Shown in pieces: positions 40,133-48,055 of a DNA stretch of 59,068 bases. The notes beneath the pieces are model-generated. The model did no database searches. It saw nothing but the letters and a program-made list of their open reading frames with translations, and was not told the DNA's origin. This stretch comes from Bacillota bacterium. GTDB lineage: Bacteria; Bacillota; Clostridia; Christensenellales; Aristaeellaceae. The translations under genes were made by a program, and so were the position numbers. The stretch is taken from assembly GCA_023435435.1 (NCBI GenBank), contig JAEYRW010000014.1:1-59068 (forward strand). Reading direction: 5' to 3'. Positions within the stretch are counted from its first letter, which is position 1; the number at the start of each line of letters is the position of its first letter.

Positions 40133-40921
40133 ATGAATGTCTTCCGGCGCGAAATGCGCGCGGGACGCAAGGCGTTCCTGTTCTGGATGATCGGCATGTT
40201 TTTCCTGTGCTTTGCGGGCATCGTGAAGTACGAAAGCTACTCAGCGGGCGGCGGCATGGACGAACTGCTCGCGGCGTTCCCGCGCATCGTGCTCGCGGTG
40301 ATGGGCATCGCGGGCGTGGACATCAATTCCCTGACCGGCTATACGGCGCTTTTGTTTTACTACGTGCTCGTCTGCGCCGTGGTCTACGCGGTGATTCTGG
40401 GCGCGGGAGCCGTTTCCCGCGAATCCATCGACAAGACGCATGAATTCCTCTTTACCAAGCCGCGCACCCGTGGGCGCATCCTCGCGGCGAAGCTGGGGGC
40501 GGCGGGGGCTTACCTCGCGCTGTTCAGCCTGATGAACGCCCTGTTCGCCTACGGCGCGGTGGCGACGCTGGACAGCGGGGAGAGCGTCAACGGCGCCATC
40601 ACCGCCTGCACGGTGGCGGTGTTCCTCGTAAGCCTTTTGTTCGCCGCCCTCGCAGCGTTCTTCGCGACCCTCGTCCAGAAGCCGGAAAAGGGTTCTCTCT
40701 ACGGAAACCTCGCCTTCCTCGCGGCGTTCGTATTGGGCGTCGTGTATAACATGCTGGAAAATCCCGGCGCGCTGCGCCTCGTTTCCCCGTTTAATTTCTT
40801 TACCGCGCCAGACCTCGCCGCGGCGTACATCAATCCTCTTTACGCACTTTATGCCGTGGTGCTCACCGCGATCCTTCTGGCGGGTGTGTTCCGGCGATTC
40901 GCGCGGCGGGATCTGATCTGA
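40133..40921 (+). CDS. ABC-2 type permease C (tandem paralogue 2)
   Basis: A protein of 262 residues, exactly the length of the preceding paralogue: MNVFRREMRAGRKAFLFWMIGMFFLCFAG and SRESIDKTHEFLFTKPRTRGRILAAKLGAAGAYLALF. GAAAGGGG precedes the ATG. It is the last gene of the operon, ended by the terminator at 40932-40971. Confidence 0.9.
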   Translation: MNVFRREMRAGRKAFLFWMIGMFFLCFAGIVKYESYSAGGGMDELLAAFPRIVLAVMGIAGVDINSLTGYTALLFYYVLVCAVVYAVILGAGAVSRESIDKTHEFLFTKPRTRGRILAAKLGAAGAYLALFSLMNALFAYGAVATLDSGESVNGAITACTVAVFLVSLLFAALAAFFATLVQKPEKGSLYGNLAFLAAFVLGVVYNMLENPGALRLVSPFNFFTAPDLAAAYINPLYALYAVVLTAILLAGVFRRFARRDLI

Positions 40922-40931
40922 ATCCTTCCGG

Positions 40932-40971
40932 CAAAAAGGCGGTCCGCTCCACAAAGCGGATCGCCCTTTTT
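40932..40971. terminator. Bidirectional terminator between exporter operon and trkH
   Basis: AAAAAGGCGG-TCCGCT pairs with AGCGGA-TCGCCCTTTTT around a short CCACAA loop. A-run and T-run flank the stem, serving both convergent operons. Confidence 0.8.
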
Positions 40972-41033
40972 CAATGTTCATATCCCGGAATCGAATCGCC
41001 CGGCGTGACGCCCGATACGCGCAGGCAACGGTC

Positions 41034-42482
41034 CTACCCCTTCCGCCACGTGTGCGGGCTGAACAGCACCAGCACAGGGATCACCTCGAGGCGGCCCATG
41101 ATCATGCCCACGGACAGCGCGAGCTTTGTCAGGTTGCTCATGTGCGCATAGTTGCCGGCCGGGCCGACGACGTCGAGGCCCGGGCCGATGTTGTTGAACG
41201 TCGCGGCCACCGCGCTGAACGCCGTTAAAAAAGTGGGGGAGGAGAGCGAGGTAATGAGCGTCAGAAGCAGGAAGACGGCGATGTAGGCGGTCAGATAGAA
41301 GCTCGACTGCCTGACGAGGCTGTCCGAAAGCTGCTTTCCCTCGAAGGAGAGGGGCTGGCGGCGGTTGGGGCTGACGTTCCGGCGGATTTCCATGAGGGCG
41401 GATTTGAGGTAAATGGCCACGCGGCTCACCTTGAAGCCGCCCGCCGTGGAGCCCGCCATGCCGCCCACGAACATGAGCGCCAGGAGCACGAGCTTGCTGA
41501 ACACGGGCCAGAGGTCGAAGTTGGCGGTGGTGTAGCCCGTGGTCGTTATGATCGAGGACACGGTAAAAAACACGTCGCGGATGAGGCGCGGAAAGGAGTC
41601 GTAGAGCCCGCGCACATTGATCGCCACCCCGACGACGGCCGCGAGGATGATGGCGAGGTACCAGCGCAGTTCTTCGCTGCGGAAAAAGCCCTTGACGTGG
41701 TGGAACAATAGCGCGTAGTAGAGGTTGAAATTCACCCCGAACAGGATCATCGCCCCGCCGAGCACATAGTCGATGTAGGCGCTGTTATAGTACGCGACGG
41801 AGGTGCCCCGGTTGCTGAATCCTCCCGTGCCCGCCGCGCCGAAGGCGTGGATGAAGCTGTCGAAGAGCGGCATGCCGCCCAGAACCAACAGGATCACCAG
41901 GCCCGCCGTCATGGCGAGGTAGATGATGTAGAGGATGCGCGCGGTGCTGCCGAGCTTGGCGCGGACCTTGCCGAAGATAGGCCCGGGCACCTCCGCGCGC
42001 ATGATGAACACGTCGTCCGATTCAATTTTGGGCATGACCGCCATGGTGAAGATGAGGATGCCCATGCCGCCGATGAGGTGGGTGAACGACCGCCACCACA
42101 GAAGGGAGCGGGGGAGCGCCTCGATGTCCGTGAGGATCGAAGCGCCCGTGGTCGTCAGTCCGCTCGCCGTCTCAAAAAACGCGTCAATGGGGTTGCCGAC
42201 GTAGCCGCTGAACAGGAAGGGGAGACTTCCGAAAAAGGACATGGAAAACCACGTGAGTGCGACGATGACGAAGCCCTCGCGCGCATAGTACTCGCGTCTG
42301 GCGGGTTTTTTGAAGGACAGGAGGGTTCCGAAGCCGCCCGCCAGAACGATGGCGGCCAGAAAGGGCCAGAGACCCGCCCAGCCTTCCCTGTAAATGACGG
42401 CGACGATCAGAGACGGGACCATGAGCATTGCGGCCACCAGCAGATTGCGCCCGACGGAATACCGGACCATTTTATGGTTCAT
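41034..42482 (-). CDS. trkH: TrkH-family potassium uptake protein
   Basis: A protein of 482 residues with about ten helices and four P-loop-type repeats. Selectivity segments include FFETASGLTTTGASILTD, FIHAFGAAGTGGFSNRG, VSSIITTTGYTTANFD and FSAVAATFNNIGPGLD. Members move K+ (with Na+ or H+) through the cytoplasmic membrane, gated by the nucleotide-binding TrkA ring. It lies 9 bases downstream of trkA in the same operon. Confidence 0.95.
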   Translation of the reverse strand: MNHKMVRYSVGRNLLVAAMLMVPSLIVAVIYREGWAGLWPFLAAIVLAGGFGTLLSFKKPARREYYAREGFVIVALTWFSMSFFGSLPFLFSGYVGNPIDAFFETASGLTTTGASILTDIEALPRSLLWWRSFTHLIGGMGILIFTMAVMPKIESDDVFIMRAEVPGPIFGKVRAKLGSTARILYIIYLAMTAGLVILLVLGGMPLFDSFIHAFGAAGTGGFSNRGTSVAYYNSAYIDYVLGGAMILFGVNFNLYYALLFHHVKGFFRSEELRWYLAIILAAVVGVAINVRGLYDSFPRLIRDVFFTVSSIITTTGYTTANFDLWPVFSKLVLLALMFVGGMAGSTAGGFKVSRVAIYLKSALMEIRRNVSPNRRQPLSFEGKQLSDSLVRQSSFYLTAYIAVFLLLTLITSLSSPTFLTAFSAVAATFNNIGPGLDVVGPAGNYAHMSNLTKLALSVGMIMGRLEVIPVLVLFSPHTWRKG

Positions 42483-42491
42483 TGATGCAGG

Positions 42492-43850
42492 TTACCTTTC
42501 GTCGAGTAAATCGTCCAGATCCTGGAAGCCCTGGTGGATGGTGGCGACGATGACATCGTCCCCCGGCATGAGCTGATTGACGCCGCCGGGGAAAATCAGT
42601 TGGTCGCCGCGCATGATGCATACCACGAGAGCGCCCGCCTTGATCGCCAGCTCGGACAGAAGCTTCCGGGCCGCGCGGCTCGATTCGTGCACGGCAAACT
42701 GCAGAATTTCCACGCGGTCCTCCGCGAGGCGGTAAAATGCCGTGATGTTCGAGCCCTGCGCGTTGTCGCGCGAGCGGATGAAGCGCACGATCTGGTCCGC
42801 GATGAGCCTCTGGGGCGTGATGATGGCCTGCAGCCCCGCCCTGTCGAGAATTTTCAGAAGGTCGGTGCGGTTGACCTTCGTGATGGTCTTTTTGACGCCG
42901 CAGCGGGAGGCATAAATGGACGTGAGGATGTTTTCTTCGTCGATGCCGGTCAGGGCGATCAATGCGTCGTATTCGGTCAGGTGCTCCTCGTTGAGCATGC
43001 CCTGCCGCGTGCCGTCGCCCAAAGCGATTTCCGCCCTCGGGTACTTGAGGGCGAGCCGGTCGGCGATTTCGGGATTGATTTCAATGACCTTGACGCGCAT
43101 GCGCAGCTGAAGGAGCTTGTTGACCAGATAGTCCGTCACGCGCCCACCGCCCACGATCAGCGCCGAGGAAAGGTTCTTCACGCCCGGCTGGGCCAGATCG
43201 CAGAATGTGCGCACATGCTCGGTGGTGCCGGTCACCATAACCAAATCTTCCGCCATGAGGCGCGTTTCGCCGTTTGGGATGATGACCTCCTCGCCCCGCG
43301 AGACGACGCATACGATCACCCGGCCGAATTTGTCCCGCAAATCCCTGAGCTGCATCCCGATCATGGGCGCGTCCTCGGACAGGAGCACCTCCACCAGGTT
43401 CACGCGTCCGTGGGCGAAGGATTCAACGTTCAGGGCGTTGGGAAACAGGAGCATCTGGGAGATGGCCTTCGCCGCCTCGAGCTCTGGATTGATCATGAGC
43501 GTGATGCCCAGGCTTTCGCGCAAAAAGTCCACCTGCGCGGAATATTCGGGATTGCGCACGCGCGCAATGACATATTTTGCACCCAGCTTCTTTGCCGTAA
43601 TCGCCGCGATCATGTTCGTTTCGTCCGAGCCCATGACGGCGATGAACACGTCCGCGCGGTCGACGGACGCCTCCATGAGGATTTCATAGGTCGCGCCGTT
43701 TCCGACGATGCCCCGGATGTCGTAGGCGTTGATTGACTGGTCGAGCTTTGATTCGTTCAGTTCGATGAGGAGAATGTCGTGGTTTTCCTTCGCCAGATCG
43801 CTCGAAAGCGTGCTGCCGACCTTGCCGGCGCCGGCGATGACGATGTTCAT
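42492..43850 (-). CDS. trkA: TrkA, NAD-binding regulator of potassium uptake
   Basis: A protein of 452 residues, the double-length TrkA. Two Rossmann RCK domains (MNIVIAGAGKVGSTLSSDLA at the N-terminus and SALIVGGGRVTDYLVNKLLQ at about residue 229) are each followed by a TrkA_C domain. GAGGCGG precedes the ATG at 43850. It binds NAD(H)/nucleotides in the cytoplasm and gates TrkH. Confidence 0.96.
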   Translation of the reverse strand: MNIVIAGAGKVGSTLSSDLAKENHDILLIELNESKLDQSINAYDIRGIVGNGATYEILMEASVDRADVFIAVMGSDETNMIAAITAKKLGAKYVIARVRNPEYSAQVDFLRESLGITLMINPELEAAKAISQMLLFPNALNVESFAHGRVNLVEVLLSEDAPMIGMQLRDLRDKFGRVIVCVVSRGEEVIIPNGETRLMAEDLVMVTGTTEHVRTFCDLAQPGVKNLSSALIVGGGRVTDYLVNKLLQLRMRVKVIEINPEIADRLALKYPRAEIALGDGTRQGMLNEEHLTEYDALIALTGIDEENILTSIYASRCGVKKTITKVNRTDLLKILDRAGLQAIITPQRLIADQIVRFIRSRDNAQGSNITAFYRLAEDRVEILQFAVHESSRAARKLLSELAIKAGALVVCIMRGDQLIFPGGVNQLMPGDDVIVATIHQGFQDLDDLLDER

Positions 43851-43881
43851 GTGCCGCCTCCATTGTTTTTGCAATGGGTAC

Positions 43882-43910
43882 AGTATATAACACCGTGACA
43901 GAAATTTCAA
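43882..43910 (-). promoter_or_regulatory. Sigma-A promoter of trkAH
   Basis: On the minus strand, TTGAAA (43910-43905), 17 bases and TATACT (43887-43882). Confidence 0.7.
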
Positions 43911-43933
43911 CATTGCCCACGGAAGATAACCTT

Positions 43934-43951
43934 CGTAATTACGGAATTACG
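43934..43951. promoter_or_regulatory. Operator-like inverted repeat between divergent promoters
   Basis: CGTAATT (43934-43940) and AATTACG (43945-43951) around ACGG. It sits 2 bases before the -35 box of the ArsR-like gene and 23 bases from that of trkA, so a bound protein could affect both. Confidence 0.5.
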
Positions 43952-43953
43952 TA

Positions 43954-43982
43954 TTGACGGAATGAAAAACGCGTGCTATTAT
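43954..43982 (+). promoter_or_regulatory. Sigma-A promoter of the ArsR-like gene
   Basis: TTGACG (43954-43959), 17 bases and TATTAT (43977-43982). Confidence 0.7.
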
Positions 43983-44009
43983 GAAAATATGATATTCAGG
44001 AACGGTGGG

Positions 44010-44618
44010 ATGGACATGGATCGTAATTTTTGAAGGGAAATCGACGAACTGAGGCGGGAGATTGAGGTATTGAAGCGGATGCGCTCGAAAGAGCGGCCGC
44101 CCGAGCCTCCTGTCCCGGAGTCGTCTGCCCCAGGCAAGGATATTGTAACGCTGAAAAACGCGCATGCGGACGCACGGCTGAGCGCGTTGATGGAGGAGCT
44201 GTGCGAAAAAGCGTCTGCCGACGGGGATACCGGCGCGGTGACGTATCTGGGCGTGTTTGCGTCCGGCGGGCGGCAGTCAAACTGGGTTTCGCACGAAGTA
44301 TCCACGAACAGGCTGCTCGGGCTCATTGAAGGCGACACGGCGGCAAAGGTGCTCGCGTGCATGGGATCGAGCGATCGGCTCAGAATGCTGCTTGCGCTTT
44401 TGCGCGGCCCCTGCACGGTTTCCCACCTTGTGGAGGTGTGCGGCTTTTCCTCGACCGGGCAAGCCTATCACCACCTCAACTCCCTTCTGGCCGCCGATCT
44501 TGTGGAGGAGGATGGACGCGAGCGGGGCGTCTATGTCGTTCGGCCGCTCCGCGTGCAGGGCATCATCATGATGCTCGCGGGCGTGTGCGACATGCTGGAT
44601 GCGCAGGAGCGCACCTGA
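44010..44618 (+). CDS. ArsR-like winged-helix regulator with an in-frame TGA near the 5' end
   Basis: From ATG at 44010 the frame reads MDMDRNF, then TGA at 44031-44033, then REIDELRREIEVLKRMRSKE as a coiled-coil-like segment that continues without break into the main protein. The open part from ATG 44070 gives 182 residues. The C-terminal region is a winged helix: AAKVLACMGSSDRLRMLLALLRGPCTVSHLVEVCGFSSTGQAYHHLNSLLAADLVEE. The promoter and the 5' ATG codons lie ahead of the TGA, so the TGA is either a nonsense mutation, a sequencing error or read through; internal initiation (ATG 44070, or the TTG just before it) is the alternative. The ligand is unknown. It is divergent from trkA. Confidence 0.75.
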
Positions 44619-44697
44619 CAGAACCGAATCGCGCGGAACAGGATAACTTCCATGCGCGGTGCTATTATAGAAGGAAACGCGCACAGGAGGGAGATGT

Positions 44698-45657
44698 ATG
44701 GACGATGGGCGAAGGCCGACGCACGCCGCGACGATTTGGATTGCGCAGGAGATGGTCGACTTTATCGAGGATCGCCTGCTGGAGGAACTGAGCCCGGCTG
44801 TGGTCGCCGCGCATTTTCACATATCCGTGGCTTCCGTCGGTGCGGTTTTCAAGATTGCGTTCGATTTGTCGATTATGGAGTATGTGCGCCGCCGCCGTCT
44901 CTCGCGCGCGGCGGAAGAGCTCCAGAAGACCCGCATCCGCATCATCGACCTCGCGTACAAGTATGGATATGAGACGCCCGAGGCATTTACAAAGGCATTT
45001 ACGCGCTTTCACGGCTATCCGCCGGGGGTGGTGCGCAGATTATACTCGCGCATGCGCTGCTTTTATCCGCTCGCCATTCGCGTGGAGCTGTGCGGCGGAT
45101 TTGAGAAGCCGACAAGAATGGATCGTGAAAGACGGGAAAAGCAAGGCGAAATCGGTTATCATGGGATTATGCGCGAAAGGAGGGGGATGACAATGAAGCA
45201 AGAAGAGAATCGGTACAGTCTGCATCTTGCGGACATGAGCAATCGGCTGATTTGGGAAGTGCTGCTTGCGCTCTCGAAGGAACTCGACCGTGCGGGCATA
45301 CCCCACAAGGTGGACGGGAAAACAATGATCTTTGCACACGGGCTGGAATTTGAGCTCGACAAGATCTGCCTGACTTTCCAATGGAGCGATCAATCCCTGG
45401 TAAAAAGTCACTTTGGACATGCGGGGGAAATCAAAGCGACAACGCATCCCGGTTTTCGGTATTTTGATACATCACGCGGAGGCGTTACGGTGCGCTGCAT
45501 GTTCTATGAGGGAGATTCCCTGTATCGCAACGCAGACATCGTAAACGTGGACGGACAGGAGTTGCGCGTACAGTCGTTGGAATTCTATCTTGAAAACGCC
45601 GAACCGAAGGATGAATTCTACGAGATGGTCGAGCGGCATCTGACCCCGAAAACTTAA
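44698..45657 (+). CDS. AraC-type DNA-binding protein with an unrecognised C-terminal domain
   Basis: A protein of 319 residues, with AGGAGGGAG before the ATG. Residues about 12-115 are an AraC/XylS double helix-turn-helix (DRLLEELSPAVVAAHFHISVASVGAVFK; RIIDLAYKYGYETPEAFTKAFTRFHGYPPGVVRR). The HTH is at the N-terminus, as in Rob/SoxS-like hybrids. After a linker, residues about 180-319 form a domain I cannot name (KELDRAGIPHKVDGKTMIF ... FELDKICLTFQWSD ... SLYRNADIVNVDGQELRVQSLEFYLEN); the pattern faintly resembles nucleotidyltransferase-like proteins. An internal ATG preceded by AAAGGAGGGGG near 45187-45193 could start the second domain separately. TGCTATTAT upstream resembles the -10 of the previous gene. 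Confidence 0.75.
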   Translation: MDDGRRPTHAATIWIAQEMVDFIEDRLLEELSPAVVAAHFHISVASVGAVFKIAFDLSIMEYVRRRRLSRAAEELQKTRIRIIDLAYKYGYETPEAFTKAFTRFHGYPPGVVRRLYSRMRCFYPLAIRVELCGGFEKPTRMDRERREKQGEIGYHGIMRERRGMTMKQEENRYSLHLADMSNRLIWEVLLALSKELDRAGIPHKVDGKTMIFAHGLEFELDKICLTFQWSDQSLVKSHFGHAGEIKATTHPGFRYFDTSRGGVTVRCMFYEGDSLYRNADIVNVDGQELRVQSLEFYLENAEPKDEFYEMVERHLTPKT

Positions 45658-45729
45658 CGCTGGTATCGCCAACCGAACGAACTTCCCCGCACACGTAATC
45701 TGTCGAGGAGAGTAGAGGAGGCGATTGAC

Positions 45730-46149
45730 TTGAAAAAGAATTTTGACGAGGAAACGCGCAAGCTGATGGGAGAGAAACGCGCCGCGGAGACATTGCTCTC
45801 GTATCTGGTCGCGCTGCTGTACGCCGCCGTGGCGGCGGTGGCGGCCATGGCCGGGCGGGAAATGATCGAAGCTGTGGCGCGGAAGATCGTTTTCGGCATG
45901 GAGCTTCAAACGAACCAGTATTCGGGGTTCATGCGGATTTCAACCATCGGCGGCATGGGGCTCATGGTGATCCTCTGGCTGGGCACGTTTCTGATCGTCT
46001 GGCACCGGGTGGAACGGGCGGATTCCATGCGCGGACGACTTCTGACCGGTACACGCTGGATCGCGGGCGCGGCGGTTCTGTACCTGATTTTTGCCGTTAC
46101 ACAGCTTGCCGTCGCGGGCTATTGGCCGCTCCTGTCCGGCGCGGCCTAG
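45730..46149 (+). CDS. Small integral membrane protein of unknown function
   Basis: A protein of 139 residues. TTG is the start, with AGGAGG (45716-45721) 8 bases upstream; no ATG fits. Three to four hydrophobic segments: about residues 24-43 (LLSYLVALLYAAVAAVAAMA), 72-92 (IGGMGLMVILWLGTFLIVWH) and 108-132 (WIAGAAVLYLIFAVTQLAVAGYWPL). The charged N-terminus MKKNFDEETRKLMGEKR should be cytoplasmic. No family is recognised. It lies 72 bases after the AraC-type gene, perhaps co-transcribed. Confidence 0.7.
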   Translation: MKKNFDEETRKLMGEKRAAETLLSYLVALLYAAVAAVAAMAGREMIEAVARKIVFGMELQTNQYSGFMRISTIGGMGLMVILWLGTFLIVWHRVERADSMRGRLLTGTRWIAGAAVLYLIFAVTQLAVAGYWPLLSGAA

Positions 46150-46240
46150 CGCAATCCCCGGAAATACCGAGAAGCCCGGCGCGTCTTTTCGTCCAATGCG
46201 GCGTCGCTTTCGGCTTGACGTAGCTCTACTACGCCTGCGC
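46147..46240. mobile_element. Dispersed palindromic element, partial copy C
   Basis: CTAGCGCAATCCCCGGAAATACCGAGAAG ... GCGCGTCTTTTCGTCCAATGCG follows copies A and D for about 90 bp, then diverges; the right end is missing. It begins inside the stop codon of the membrane-protein gene. Confidence 0.55.
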
Positions 46241-46284
46241 TCCGACGCCGAGGTGCGCCGAAGGTCGTCGGCACGGTTGCCGCG

Positions 46285-46317
46285 CGAGGCTGGTTTGCTG
46301 TCTGCAAACCAGCCTCG
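46285..46317. repeat. Perfect 14-pair hairpin
   Basis: CGAGGCTGGTTTGC (46285-46298), loop TGTCT, GCAAACCAGCCTCG (46304-46317). It lies between convergent genes but has no T-tract on either side. The core TGGTTTGC resembles hairpins at 3366 and 4357. Confidence 0.75.
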
Positions 46318-46373
46318 TTAAACGAAAAAGGCGCCGCGTCCTCCGTCGGCCATTGGACTTCACAGGTGATTCG

Positions 46374-47090
46374 TCAGCCGGACGGCGGATCGTACGTCCA
46401 GCCGTGGTCATCGTGGTAAATCATAAGCTTTGTCATGCCGCCGTCCACAGGGAGCACCTGCCCGGTGATGTACGAGCTTTCCGCCGAACAGAGGAACAGC
46501 ACGGCGTCCGCAATGTCCGCGGGGACGCCGACCCGGCCCACGGGCTGCTGGCGCGCGTCGGCGGAGGAGAAGCTCGAACCCGTGGTATCGATCCAGCCGG
46601 GCGCGACGGCGTTTACCCGGGCCTTGCCTGCAAGCGTCACCGCAAGGGCGTGGGTTAGGGCCGTGATCCCGCCCTTGGCGGCGGAGTAGCTCTCGGTGTT
46701 CGGCTGGCTCATGAGATACCGGGTCGAGGAGATGTTCACCACCGCGCCGCCGGGGTGGAAGGAGGCGGCGAAGAGCTTGGTCAGATAGTAGGGGGCGGTC
46801 ACGCCCACCCGGAGCGCGTAATTAAAGTCCTCGTAGGAGCAGCGGTCGAGCCCGCCTTTGGAAAGCATGGCATTGTTGACGAGAAAGTCGATTTTGCCGT
46901 GCTTTTTCAGTACCTTTTGAGCAAACGCCTCGAGAACCTTCTCGTCCGCGAGGTCGCCCACAAAGAAATCGTTGGGCAAAAGGTCGATGTCGCAGACCTC
47001 CGCGCCCCGGGCGGCAAACGCTTCTGCAATGCTCTTCCCGATGCCCCGCGCGCCGCCGGTGACGACCGCGATCTTGCCTTCAAAGTTCAT
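46374..47090 (-). CDS. Short-chain dehydrogenase/reductase (SDR)
   Basis: A protein of 238 residues. ATG at 47090 has GGAGG upstream. Classical SDR motifs: GKIAVVTGGARGIGKSIAEAF (cofactor loop), DFLVNNAML, catalytic Ser/Tyr/Lys in VNISSTRYLMSQPNTESYSAAKGGITALTHALA (YSAAK), and AVAPGWIDT. It is an NAD(P)-dependent oxidoreductase; the substrate is unknown. The acetyltransferase gene ends 11 bases upstream, so the two form an operon. Confidence 0.93.
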   Translation of the reverse strand: MNFEGKIAVVTGGARGIGKSIAEAFAARGAEVCDIDLLPNDFFVGDLADEKVLEAFAQKVLKKHGKIDFLVNNAMLSKGGLDRCSYEDFNYALRVGVTAPYYLTKLFAASFHPGGAVVNISSTRYLMSQPNTESYSAAKGGITALTHALAVTLAGKARVNAVAPGWIDTTGSSFSSADARQQPVGRVGVPADIADAVLFLCSAESSYITGQVLPVDGGMTKLMIYHDDHGWTYDPPSG

Positions 47091-47101
47091 TCGGTGCCTC
47101 C

Positions 47102-47671
47102 CTACGGAATGACGCACTCGATTTCGCGCTCGAGCGCCCGCGCGATGTTGCGCCAGCGGGCGGTCTGCTCGCTGTCATAGAGCACGGGCAAAAAGCCGAG
47201 CTTCAGATAGATTTTGATGGACGCGAGGCGGAAATTGTCCGTGGTCAGGTACATGGTGTCCGCGCCGTGCCGGAGGGAATAGTTGATGGCCGCCCTGCAC
47301 ACCGCGAGGCCCACGCCGCGCCCGGAAAAGCCCCAGCGCGTTCCGAACATGCACAGCGTCGACGAGCGGGAATAATCCCAGTCCACGTACGGGTAGGCGC
47401 GTCCGAGCTGGACGGAAACGGTGGAAATGAGGTCCCCGTCGCCCGTCTCTGCGAAGAGGATGCCGTCGTCCCGGATCAGGGGATCGCCGCGCATTTCCCG
47501 CTCGAACCGATCCCGCGGCCAGAGGCCGCCGTTGATCGATTCGCAGCACACGGCCCAGCTGTCGGCGAACCGCTCGGGCTCGATGCCCAGCGTCGTGGGA
47601 TTGACGATTCTGAAGTGCGGCGCGCCCGCCTGCAGAGGCCCGCACTTGAGGCGCATGAAAAGCTGATTCAC
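47102..47671 (-). CDS. GNAT-family N-acetyltransferase
   Basis: A protein of 189 residues. GTG at 47671 is preferred: GTGAGG lies 8 bases upstream, while the GTG three codons earlier is too close to it; an ATG at 47656 is a further option. The acetyl-CoA loop is TRWGFSGRGVGLAVCRAAINYSL, followed by TTDNFRLASIKIYLKLGFLPVLYD, the closing part of the GNAT fold. Related proteins are often called mycothiol-synthase-like. The substrate is unknown. It is paired with the SDR gene. Confidence 0.85.
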   Translation of the reverse strand: MNQLFMRLKCGPLQAGAPHFRIVNPTTLGIEPERFADSWAVCCESINGGLWPRDRFEREMRGDPLIRDDGILFAETGDGDLISTVSVQLGRAYPYVDWDYSRSSTLCMFGTRWGFSGRGVGLAVCRAAINYSLRHGADTMYLTTDNFRLASIKIYLKLGFLPVLYDSEQTARWRNIARALEREIECVIP

Positions 47672-47695
47672 GTTTGCCACCTCACTCCGGTTTCG

Positions 47696-47862
47696 CCTAG
47701 AGCAATCCCGAGAAATACCGGGAAGCCAAGCGCGTCTTTTCGCCCAATGCGGCGCCGCTTTCGGCCTGACGTTGCGCTGCTATGCCCGCGCCGCGGCTCC
47801 TTGCTTTGAACGAAAACCCGCGTCCGTTCTTCTCTCGGTATTTCCGCGTCTTGCCCTAAGGC
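47696..47862. mobile_element. Dispersed palindromic element, copy D, interrupting a small gene
   Basis: The terminal repeats GCCTAGAGCAATCCCGAGAAATACC and (complement of the right end) GCCTTAGGGCAAGACGCGGAAATACC are close matches. The inner CGTCTTTTCGCCCAATGCGG and TTTGAACGAAAACCC arms pair. It lies directly at the point where the small open frame from 47949 turns into repeat sequence. Confidence 0.65.
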
Positions 47863-47949
47863 CGCGCGCGCACGGCCGGGGTTCAACATTCTGAGCCGGG
47901 CGGGGAGCGTCCCCGAAGGCATATGCCCGCCGATCTTGGCCGTGCGCAT
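47863..47949 (-). pseudogene. 5' fragment of a small gene cut off by repeat copy D
   Basis: On the minus strand a good promoter (TTTACA, 17 bases, TATAAT at 48017-47989) and GGAGG precede ATG at 47949. The frame reads MRTAKIGGHMPSGTLPARLR... for about 29 codons, then enters the repeat and continues as low-information Arg-rich sequence to 47668. Its signals look like a real gene whose body has been lost. I do not recognise the fragment. Confidence 0.5.
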
Positions 47950-47988
47950 CGTCGATCCTCCGTCCGTCTTCTCGATCACCCGAATACC

Positions 47989-48017
47989 ATTATAATATGA
48001 AAAATGTGGATTGTAAA
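47989..48017 (-). promoter_or_regulatory. Sigma-A promoter of the truncated small gene
   Basis: On the minus strand, TTTACA (48017-48012), 17 bases and TATAAT (47994-47989), partly overlapping the T-tract of the terminator next to it. Confidence 0.55.
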
Positions 48018-48046
48018 CAAAGCGCCGCCTCAAAAAGAGACGGCGC
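48013..48046 (-). terminator. Terminator of the Na/Pi cotransporter gene
   Basis: On the minus strand GCGCCGTCTC pairs with GAGGCGGCGC around TTTTT, followed by TTTGTTTAC; it begins 9 bases past the stop. Confidence 0.8.
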
Positions 48047-48055
48047 ATCCTGCCG

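Noticed and set aside
40972..41036. tRNA-like 3' end (GATTCGATTCCGGG on the minus strand) next to trkH
   Set aside because: The T-loop-like bases are not flanked by a proper T stem, and no anticodon or D arm or acceptor stem can be drawn.
46285..46317. Intrinsic terminator
   Set aside because: The hairpin is perfect but no T-tract follows on either strand; kept as an inverted repeat only.
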